64,000 nt of DNA from JAHEJE01 sp965216335 (GTDB lineage Bacteria; Pseudomonadota; Alphaproteobacteria; Rhizobiales; Aestuariivirgaceae). Location of the stretch: positions 3,038,001 through 3,102,000 of the forward strand of contig OZ244154.1 in NCBI GenBank assembly GCA_965216335.1, given 5' to 3'. Under the pieces are notes generated by a model. The model was not told where the DNA came from. It ran no database searches and saw nothing but the letters and a program-made list of their open reading frames with translations. A program made the position numbers and the translations under genes. The stretch's first letter is position 1; each line of letters opens with the position of its first letter. Below are positions 35,475-43,500 of this stretch, piece by piece.

Positions 35475-36389
35475 TCAACTGTCGTGGTAGAAAATGTGCT
35501 TGCCGATCTTGATCAGCCGCTTCATGGCGCCTGACCAGCGCGGGTTGACATAGTCCGCATGATAGTGCGTGGCAGTGGAAATCACCCGGACGTCCGAAGC
35601 ACCATTGATCGCCCGCTTTGCAACTCGCTGCGCCTGCCGCCAGGCCTTGCCTGGCCGTGGGTTGTCCGCACTGCCGTCGCAGGCAAATGAGAACTGGCAC
35701 GAGTTCCTGCGGTGGGCGCCCTGGTAGACAACGTCACAGATCGTGTTCGGATAAACCTTGCTCTTCACCCGGTTCATGATCACCTTTGCAACGGCCAGCT
35801 GACCGAGCTCAGATTCCGAACGGGCTTCGAAGTATATCGCACGGGAAAGGCAGCTCATCCCGGCCAGGCGCCTCTTGCGGGCTTGCATGATCCGGCGCTT
35901 GCGTTCTGTGCCGACCTTCCAGTTGCGCTCAAGCTGTCCGATCGACGGCGTCACGATCATCTGGTCGAGGCGGGCAAGCTGTTCCTGCGGTTCGATCACT
36001 TCCGGCGCGACTTCAAAATCGCCCTTGCCGCCACTCAACACCTCTGGGCGCAGCGATGCCATCTGCAGCCGCAGTTCGTATTCTGCCGGCGCCTGCAAAA
36101 GCGAGGATTTTCTGGCAATCGTCGATGCCGGCGTCGCCGATGGCAGGGTAGCGTCCGACCACTGCTGCTTTGGAAGAGCTGCACTGGCGCTGGCCTGCTG
36201 GCCGAGATAATGTCCGGTAATGGCTACGCCCACCGTCAAGGTGATGCCGGCGATCCCAAAAGCAAGCATTTCCGACAGGCTGTGGCCGCGGGCCTCTTCA
36301 GAAACCTGCGGGCTGTCGTAGCCGATACTCTCGCGACGAAACTTCCTCACGCCCCGCGTCTTCCCCACGCTGAAAGGTCTACAGTCCAA
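35475..36389 (-). CDS. Cell-wall hydrolase of the SleB family
   Basis: A 304-aa envelope protein. An N-terminal membrane anchor (about residues 43-63) is followed by a linker, and the C-terminal Hydrolase_2 (SleB) domain begins near residue 185 with LSRAIYFEARSESELGQ, where the Glu after the YF pair is the likely catalytic acid. VIMNRVKS, CDVVYQ, CQFSFACDG and HYHADYVNPRW complete the domain. In alphaproteobacteria such proteins trim peptidoglycan during growth or division. An upstream TTAACCAT element (36426-36433) is a CtrA-type half-site and fits cell-cycle control. Confidence 0.88.
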   Translation of the reverse strand: MDCRPFSVGKTRGVRKFRRESIGYDSPQVSEEARGHSLSEMLAFGIAGITLTVGVAITGHYLGQQASASAALPKQQWSDATLPSATPASTIARKSSLLQAPAEYELRLQMASLRPEVLSGGKGDFEVAPEVIEPQEQLARLDQMIVTPSIGQLERNWKVGTERKRRIMQARKRRLAGMSCLSRAIYFEARSESELGQLAVAKVIMNRVKSKVYPNTICDVVYQGAHRRNSCQFSFACDGSADNPRPGKAWRQAQRVAKRAINGASDVRVISTATHYHADYVNPRWSGAMKRLIKIGKHIFYHDS

Positions 36390-36425
36390 TCATTCCCACT
36401 TTAGAGCCCCAGCGTTTATCATAGG

Positions 36426-36433
36426 TTAACCAT
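36426..36433 (+). promoter_or_regulatory. TTAACCAT CtrA-type element upstream of the SleB gene
   Basis: TTAACCAT is the 8-mer form of the CtrA recognition element in alphaproteobacteria. It lies 37-44 bp upstream of the SleB-family start, inside GGTTAACC. A single 8-mer is weak evidence; the gene's role in peptidoglycan remodelling makes it plausible. Confidence 0.35.
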
Positions 36434-36506
36434 AAACGACAACCCCTGTAGACCAAAGTTCTGCCCGCGCCTGATAGACGAATTGCCGTTTGGTTAACAG
36501 CGTGGT

Positions 36507-39170
36507 TTATGGTCTGATTGCGGCTTGCGCGGCCGCCAGGCGTGCGATCGGCACACGAAACGGCGAACAGGACACATAGGTCAGACCGATATCATGGCAA
36601 AACTGGATTGAAGCCGGGTCACCGCCATGTTCGCCGCATATGCCAAGCTTGATGTCACTGCGCACAGCGCGGCCGCGTTCAGAAGCAATCCTGACCAATT
36701 CCCCGACACCGTCGATATCGAGTGAGATGAAGGGATCGACGGGCAGGATGCCCTTTGCGGTATACTCGCCCATGAAACGGGCTGAATCATCACGGCTGAT
36801 GCCGAATGCCGTTTGTGTCAAGTCATTGGTTCCAAACGAAAAGAATTCAGCAGCTTGGGCTATCTCGTCTGCCTTGAGGCAGGCCCTTGGCAACTCGATC
36901 ATGGTACCGACCAGATAGTCGATCTTGCGGCCGGTTTCGGCCTGCACCTGTTCGCCCACCGCCACGATGCGCGAGTTTATAATATCGAACTCAGCACGGG
37001 TTGCGATCAGCGGGACCATGATTTCTGGGATTGGCGGTTTGCCGGCGCTTTCCGTCACCTCTACCACGGCCTCAAAGATGGCTCTCGCCTGCATCTCTGC
37101 GATTTCCGGATAGGAGATGGCGATCCGGCAGCCGCGGTGGCCGAGCATCGGGTTGAATTCCTGCAATTCAGCGACCCGCGCACGCATCGTTTCGGGGTCC
37201 GCCCCGATCGCGTCGGCCACTTCATCGGCTTCTTCCTGGGTGGACGGCAGAAACTCATGCAGCGGCGGATCCAGTAGCCGGATTGTTACCGGCAGACCGG
37301 ACATGATCTCGAACAATTCGACAAAGTCGCCACGTTGCATTGGCAGAATCTTGTCAAGCGCCGCACGCCTTTCCCCCTCTGACCCGGCAAGGATCATTTC
37401 ACGCACCGCAGCGATGCGTTCACTGTCGAAAAACATGTGCTCGGTGCGGCACAGCCCGATGCCTTCGGCTCCAAAGTCGCGTGCCATGCGCGCATCGACC
37501 GGTGTGTCGGCATTCGTGCGGATGGCAAGCGTTCGGATTTCATCCGCCCAGCCCATCAGGGTCGAAAAATCACTCGAGAGTTCCGGCTTTATGGTCGGCA
37601 CGAGGCCGTTCATCACCTGTCCGCTCGAGCCATCGACGGTGATCGTATCTCCCTTTTTCAGCACGGTGCCGCCGGTGGTGAGCTGCTGGGCCTCGTAGTC
37701 GACGAAAATGCCGCCGGCACCGGACACGCACGGCTTGCCCATTCCGCGCGCCACGACGGCTGCATGCGAGGTCATGCCGCCCCGGGTGGTCAGGATGCCT
37801 TCGGCCGCATGCATCCCGTGGATATCCTCCGGAGAGGTTTCGACGCGGACCAGAATGACCTTTCGCCCAGTCGCGACCAGGCGTTCGGCTTCGTCCGATT
37901 CAAAGACGATCTCGCCTGACGCCGCGCCCGGCGAAGCGGGCAGACCGGTCGCCAGTACCACCCGTTCGGCGCTTGGGTCGAGCGTCGGATGCAGCAGCTG
38001 GTCCAGCGCATTGGGTTCGATGCGCGCCACAGCTGCTCGCTTTGTGATCAGGCCTTCACCCGCCATGTCGCAGGCAATCCGCAGAGCGGCAGCCACCGTG
38101 CGCTTGCCGGCACGGGTCTGCAGCATCCACAATTTGCCTTCCTGGATCGTGAACTCCAGGTCCTGCATGTCCTTGTAGTGCCGTTCCAGGCGGTCAAAGA
38201 TTTCCGTCAATTCAGAGAACGTTTCAGGCATCAGTGCTTCAAGTGATGCGGCGTCTGATCCGGCGGCAATGCGCGCCGCCTCGGTGATGTTCTGGGGTGT
38301 GCGAATGCCGGCAACGACATCCTCTCCTTGAGCGTTGACCAGGAACTCACCGTAGAGTGCCTTCTCGCCGGTTGATGGATTGCGCGTAAAGGCGACGCCG
38401 GTTGCCGATGTATCGCCGAGATTGCCGAACACCATGGCCTGGACATTCACCGCCGTGCCCCAGTCATCCGGAATGTCGTTGAGCGTGCGATAGGTGATTG
38501 CCCGGGCCGATTGCCAGGATCCGAACACCGCATCTATGGCGCCCCACAATTGCGCCATGACGTCTTGCGGGAAGGCTTCGCCGGTAGCCTCTTCGACGAT
38601 CATCTTGTAACGGGCGATGATCTCGCTCCAGTCTTGTGCCGAAAGACCGGTGTCCAGCGTGTGCCCGTGCTCGTCCTTGTAGTTCTCCAGGATGTCCTCG
38701 AAGTCATGATGGTCGACACCGAGCACCACGTCCGAATACATCTGGATGAAACGCCGGTAGCTGTCGTAGGCGAATCGACGGTCGCCGGAGCGGGCGGCCA
38801 ACCCTTCAACAGTGTCATCGTTCAAACCGAGATTGAGAACAGTGTCCATCATGCCCGGCATCGACACACGGGCACCGGACCGGACAGAAACCAGCAGTGG
38901 CTTTTTGGCGTTGCCGAAATCGGACCCCACCTTGCGCGCGATGAAGTTCACAGCCTCTTCAACCTGGCTGTGCAGTTCCTGAGGATACGCACGACTGTTC
39001 TTGTAGAATGCGGTGCAAACTTCGGTCGTTATGGTGAAGCCTGGTGGTACAGGTAGCCCGAGGTTGCTCATTTCGGCGAGATTGGCGCCCTTGCCCCCGA
39101 GCAGTTCCCTCATGGCCGCATCACCTTCGGATGCGCCGTCCCCGAAGCGGTAAACCCATTTGGCCGCCAT
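36507..39170 (-). CDS. ppdK: Pyruvate, phosphate dikinase
   Basis: Pyruvate phosphate dikinase (887 aa from ATG 39170), interconverting pyruvate + ATP + Pi and PEP + AMP + PPi. The N-terminal nucleotide-binding domain begins KWVYRFGDGA and contains GGKGANLAEM. The swivelling phosphohistidine domain has GGMTSHAAVVARGMGKPCV, with the catalytic His in TSHAA. The C-terminal PEP/pyruvate domain holds GLCRTEHMF, NPMLGHRGCR and FGTNDLTQ, ending in the CGEHGGDP region. The frame stays open to 39527, but those extra codons are unlike the family. With ppc and pckA in the window, it supports gluconeogenic growth on lactate or glycolate-derived pyruvate. Confidence 0.95.
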   Translation of the reverse strand: MAAKWVYRFGDGASEGDAAMRELLGGKGANLAEMSNLGLPVPPGFTITTEVCTAFYKNSRAYPQELHSQVEEAVNFIARKVGSDFGNAKKPLLVSVRSGARVSMPGMMDTVLNLGLNDDTVEGLAARSGDRRFAYDSYRRFIQMYSDVVLGVDHHDFEDILENYKDEHGHTLDTGLSAQDWSEIIARYKMIVEEATGEAFPQDVMAQLWGAIDAVFGSWQSARAITYRTLNDIPDDWGTAVNVQAMVFGNLGDTSATGVAFTRNPSTGEKALYGEFLVNAQGEDVVAGIRTPQNITEAARIAAGSDAASLEALMPETFSELTEIFDRLERHYKDMQDLEFTIQEGKLWMLQTRAGKRTVAAALRIACDMAGEGLITKRAAVARIEPNALDQLLHPTLDPSAERVVLATGLPASPGAASGEIVFESDEAERLVATGRKVILVRVETSPEDIHGMHAAEGILTTRGGMTSHAAVVARGMGKPCVSGAGGIFVDYEAQQLTTGGTVLKKGDTITVDGSSGQVMNGLVPTIKPELSSDFSTLMGWADEIRTLAIRTNADTPVDARMARDFGAEGIGLCRTEHMFFDSERIAAVREMILAGSEGERRAALDKILPMQRGDFVELFEIMSGLPVTIRLLDPPLHEFLPSTQEEADEVADAIGADPETMRARVAELQEFNPMLGHRGCRIAISYPEIAEMQARAIFEAVVEVTESAGKPPIPEIMVPLIATRAEFDIINSRIVAVGEQVQAETGRKIDYLVGTMIELPRACLKADEIAQAAEFFSFGTNDLTQTAFGISRDDSARFMGEYTAKGILPVDPFISLDIDGVGELVRIASERGRAVRSDIKLGICGEHGGDPASIQFCHDIGLTYVSCSPFRVPIARLAAAQAAIRP

Positions 39171-39282
39171 ATTCAAAGCCCTTTCAGCTGCCGCGAATCC
39201 CCAACGCAATCCTTGCCGGCGACAAACACTCCGGCGTACTGGTCCGTCAAGTGCGAGAATCGCCGCGCTGCGTGGCGTTCTC

Positions 39283-40128
39283 TTAACGCATTTTACGCAA
39301 CCACAGACCGTTTTCGATTCCTCCAGGGTGCACCGGGATCTTCGCAAGCACAGTGGCATCAATGGCTTCGCGCATATTGCGTACCGCGTAGGCACTGGAG
39401 AAGACCGCTTCATAAGGGCCCTGCAACAATGCAGCGACCGCGTTCTGCTCGCTGTACCCGAGAGGCGCCCAATCTGCAGGATAGGCGTCAGGCAGAAAGA
39501 TGTCGTGGAAGAACACAAACACCCCATCCGCGACCAACGGCAAGATGCGGTTCACCATCACTTCGACGTCACTGCCCGGCATGAAGACATGGCTGGAGTC
39601 CATACACAGGAAATCGCCGGCAGCAAGAGTTTCGAACACACGGAAATCGGCTTCCTGCAGCGTCGTTTCCTGTAACTTTACAGCCAACCTGGAGGTGTCG
39701 GCGCGCGGTTGTGGGTCGATCGCGGTAAACTCGACTGAGAGCCCTTCATCGGCAATCGCACGGCATAGCCAGCGGGTCGAATGACCGCTGCCGATCTCGA
39801 CAATCCGTTTAGGGCGGTGCCGCCGGACCATTGCATAGTGGGCCGCCGCATCGAGTCGCGGGAACCAGTCCTGTTCAAAGCGCGGTTGCGGTGGACTCAA
39901 GCCCTCGATGGCGAGAAGTGCTTCGGCATGGCTGTCGATCTCGTCAAGCAACTTCTGGAACTCAGGTTCCCGCTCGGCGAATTTCGACTGCAATTGAGGA
40001 TAGGGCTGATGCTCGAAATGCCCGGTACTGGCCGCCCGGGCATAGGGTATGAAAAACCCACTGCGCCGCACGCCCAGCACTGTCTCCAAACCCAACCGGA
40101 TGCGTAGTAGTCTTGATCGCAGCTGCAC
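39283..40128 (-). CDS. Class I SAM-dependent methyltransferase-like protein
   Basis: A 281-aa protein with a Rossmann methyltransferase core: motif I VEIGSGHSTRWL near residue 114, an acidic ligand in TAIDPQP, and CMDSSHVFMPGSDVE around the active-site strand. The last 80 residues include FFHDIFLPDAYP, similar to macrocin-O-methyltransferase/class 24-like families. It starts at a GTG (40128) six bases after GGACAG. Substrate is unknown; relatives occur in surface polysaccharide or glycan loci. It lies 112 bp upstream of ppdK on the same strand and appears unrelated to it. Confidence 0.75.
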   Translation of the reverse strand: MQLRSRLLRIRLGLETVLGVRRSGFFIPYARAASTGHFEHQPYPQLQSKFAEREPEFQKLLDEIDSHAEALLAIEGLSPPQPRFEQDWFPRLDAAAHYAMVRRHRPKRIVEIGSGHSTRWLCRAIADEGLSVEFTAIDPQPRADTSRLAVKLQETTLQEADFRVFETLAAGDFLCMDSSHVFMPGSDVEVMVNRILPLVADGVFVFFHDIFLPDAYPADWAPLGYSEQNAVAALLQGPYEAVFSSAYAVRNMREAIDATVLAKIPVHPGGIENGLWLRKMR

Positions 40129-40488
40129 CTGTCCGAACCCTTTAATGCTTGAGGCCTACTTTCGCGGTATCGCCCCGGTAGCGCCTGGCGTCAACCGATA
40201 CACGGTGCTGAGATTCTCCCGGTGTGCCTCAAATTGTGGGGTCACCACAACTAGTGGGTGTGGCACCGGTGGGCCGGCCGAACAGCACTCTGGCGCAGGG
40301 CGGTGGGATGTGTTCACCAACGCGCAGACTCCGGTTTAGTTGGCGTTTCAGTGTTTTCGATGGCTTTGAGCGCTTGTTCGGTTGCTGATGCAAAGCCGGC
40401 AGGTCGAAAATGACCGCTTGATCAAGCCAGGCGCCGAAAAAGCTCGACAAGGCGCAGCAACAGCGATTTCGCGGCACCCGTGGCGTTG

Positions 40489-40504
40489 TGTGACAATTGC
40501 CACA
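40489..40504 (+). promoter_or_regulatory. CRP/FNR-family-like binding site
   Basis: TGTGA-CAATTG-CCACA matches the CRP consensus TGTGA-N6-TCACA at nine of ten half-site positions. It is centred about 94 bp upstream of the adhesin start. A predicted class III nucleotide cyclase is encoded convergently just beyond the adhesin gene, so a cyclic-nucleotide receptor input is plausible but unproven. Confidence 0.45.
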
Positions 40505-40564
40505 CTTATTAGTTGCAACCACTGGTTGCTATGCCGCAACGTCGGTTTTGTGTATAAACGTACG

Positions 40565-40579
40565 TTAACACTTTGTTAA
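40565..40579 (+). promoter_or_regulatory. CtrA-type box at the adhesin promoter
   Basis: TTAA-CACTTTG-TTAA is an exact TTAA-N7-TTAA, the classical full binding site of the cell-cycle regulator CtrA in alphaproteobacteria. It ends 10 bp before the adhesin ATG, a position more compatible with repression or with a very short leader than with standard activation. The motif also forms the inverted repeat TTAACA-CTT-TGTTAA. Confidence 0.5.
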
Positions 40580-40589
40580 TGTTTGAAAA

Positions 40590-43500
40590 ATGAAAAACAT
40601 AAACCTGGAACAGGGGGGCTCCGAGTTCCTGGCCGTATCTGACGCGGGTACGGTGACTATTGCTGATTCCGCCCTGCTGTTGAATGCAGAGTATGCCCGC
40701 GACGGCAGCGACCTGAAGCTGACCGGCCCCGACGGCACAGAATTCGTCGTCTCCGGGTACTTCAATCTTGCAAGTCCGCCCACCCTGATTTCAAGCGATG
40801 GCCAGGCCTTGTCGGGCGAAACCATCGCTTTGCTGGCAGGCCCGCAGGCGCCGGCGCAGTACGCCCAGGTGACCGGGGGCCAGTTTGGCGAGCCGATCGG
40901 CCAGGTCGAAACCTTGTCCGGTACAGCCTCCGCACAGCGTCCGAGCGGCCTTACGGTTGAGCTTGAGGTCGGCGCACCGGTTTTCAAGGGGGACGTTGTA
41001 TCCGCCGGTGACGGTGCGACGGTTGGCATTACCTTCCTCGACAAGACGGTGTTCACGATTTCCGACGGCGCCACGATGGTGCTGAACGAGATGGTCTACA
41101 ATCCGGAAGGCAGCTCCAATTCGATGCTGTTCAACCTGATTGGCGGGACAGCGGCATTCGTTGCCGGCGCTGTGGCCAAATCCGGTGAGATGAAGGTTGA
41201 AACGCCGGTGGCGGTGATGGCCATTCGCGGAACGACGCCGTTTGCGACCTGTCAAGGCGGCCCTGAAGGTTGCGTGTTCGGTGGTGAAGAAGGCGAGTAC
41301 GTTCTGCTGCACAAGATCGCCGGAAAGATCCTCGCAACGATCGGTGATCCATCGGTGGTCGTGCAGTTGCAAGGGGTCAATGCGGATCCCGTGGTCTCGA
41401 GCCCGAATGCCGATCTCCAGGCCGTCATGCAGAAGGTCTTCGGCGCTCTGCGCGAGACCGTCAGCATTCTGGAACAGCGTGCCGAAAGCGGCGAGGCATT
41501 GATCAATGGACCCGGAACAGGTTCTCCACAGTTCGCTGCCGAAGGCTTCATTGAGAGTATTGCCGGCTTCTTCAAGAGCAGCTTCACGCGCCTGCTCAAT
41601 GAAGCGCAAATTGCACCGGAAGACACCGAAGTCACAGGTCAGATTGAGCAGCTTGATCCCCAGCCGATCCTGTCAGATTCGACAACTGAAGACGAAAGCG
41701 TGGTCATCGAGGTCATCAATGAACAGGACGTCCTCAACCTTGGCCAGAACTCGGTCATCATCGGCGCAATTGTCACATCCGGACAGGGTAGCGCTCAAGT
41801 CGGTGCTGACGGGAAGTCGGTAATCTATGATCCGGGCTCGGCCTATGATGACCTTTCGAAGGGTGACAGTGCCGCGGTCCAGATTTCGATTTTGGTCGAT
41901 CAGGGGAACGGCCAAACCGCCAATGAAACGATTTCCGTAACGGTTCTGGGGGTCAATGACGATCCTACCGCGAACGACGACCAGGCTGCAGTCGGCGAGA
42001 ACTCCATCGTTGATATAAAGGTACTGGCAAACGACACGGACCCGGATGCCAACGACAGCCTGAATGTCGCTTCTGCAAACGTGACAGCCGGCATGGGCGT
42101 CGCAACAGTTGCGCCCGGTTCCAAATCGATACTGTACGATCCCGGATCGGCCTATGAGCATCTGGCGGCCGGCGATACGGCCAATGTTGAGATCACATAC
42201 ACCATATCCGACGGAAACGGCGGGACGGATTCAGCGAAGGCCTTCGTCACGGTTAAGGGCGTCAACGACGATCCGGTTGCAAACGCCGATCAGGCACAGG
42301 TTGCAGAAGGCGGCAGCGTTGTCGTCGATGTCCTGGCAAACGATACCGACGTCGATGCGACGGACCAGTTGTCCGTTGTTTCCGCCTCTGTTCCTGCCGG
42401 GCAGGGAAGTGCGGGTGTTTCCGCGGACGGGTTGTCGGTGGTTTACGATCCCGGTTCCAACTTCGAGGGCCTTGGTGTCGGGGATACGGCAACGGTTGTC
42501 GTCACCTACGGCATCGCGGATGGCAATGGCGGCACGTCTACCTCGACAGTCCGCATCACTGTCGAAGGCACAAATGATGGTCCTGCCGCGCGCGCCGACC
42601 AGGCCGGAACCGGCGAAAATTCGGCGGTGCGAATTCACGCCCTGGCCAATGACACCGATCCCGACGGGAGCGATGCACTTGTCATAACCGGCGCTGCGAT
42701 CAGCGACGGACTGGGCAATGTCAGAGTAGCGACCGACGGTCAGAGTCTGGTTTACGACCCTGGCAATGCTTATGACAGCCTGGCCGTGGGCGAAACCGCG
42801 ATGGTCAAGATTTCCTATGACATCTCCGACGGCAACGGCGGGACCGATTCGGCAACTGCGGTTGTTACGGTCTCCGGCGTCAACGATGAACCCAATGCGC
42901 GAAACGACAGCGCGACGACCGACGAGGACTCGACGGTCCGCATCGGCGTTCTGGCAAACGACAGCGATCCGGATGGATCGGATGTGCTGACCGTTTCGGC
43001 TGCCTCGATCTCCAGCGGACTGGGTTCGGTCAAGGTATCGGCCGATGGCAATTCGGTGGTGTACGATCCCGGCACCGATTACAACTTCCTGGCTTTAGGT
43101 GAGACGGCAACCGTCAAGATCAAGTACACGGTTTCGGACGGTAATGGCGGTACGGATGTTGCTACGGTATCCGTGGCCGTCACTGGCGGCAACGATGCGC
43201 CGACCGCACTGGCTGATGCGGCCAGTACCGGGGAGACCCGTGCCACGACCATCGACGTGCTGGCCAACGACAGCGATCCCGATACCAGCGATGTCCTGAC
43301 GGTGACCAATGCCGTGATCATCAGCGGGCTTGGCACCGCTGGCGTCTCTGCGGACGGATTGGCGGTCGAGTATGACCCGGGAACGGCCTACAACGACCTG
43401 GCCGCCGGCGAGACGGCGCTGGTCAAGATCAGATACACGATTTCAGACGGCAATGGCGGCACGGACACAGCGATTGCAACCGTCACGGTCCGCGGAACCA

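Larger units (their letters stand above)
40129..40589. other. 461-bp regulatory intergenic region before the giant adhesin
   Basis: No convincing gene here: the short frames lack ribosome-binding sites and family features. Moving right, it holds a perfect palindrome GCTTGATCAAGC (40416-40427), a CRP-like site (40489-40504), a TGTATAAA stretch near 40551-40558 that may be a -10 element, the palindrome AACGTACGTT (40557-40566) and a CtrA-type TTAA-N7-TTAA (40565-40579). No Shine-Dalgarno sequence is evident right before the ATG at 40590. The dense symmetric elements suggest that the adhesin is tightly controlled. Confidence 0.6.

Noticed and set aside
36507..39170. Alternative reading of this gene as PEP synthase (PpsA)
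   Set aside because: The N-terminal FGDGA and GGKGANLAEM segments, overall length and domain spacing are those of pyruvate phosphate dikinase rather than PpsA.
39171..39527. N-terminal 119-codon extension of pyruvate phosphate dikinase
   Set aside because: The extra residues are Arg/Ser/Cys-rich and unlike the family. The ATG at 39170 gives the canonical start and length.
40229..40579. Short open frames in the gap before the adhesin
   Set aside because: No ribosome-binding sites, no recognisable domains, and they overlap the symmetric regulatory elements.
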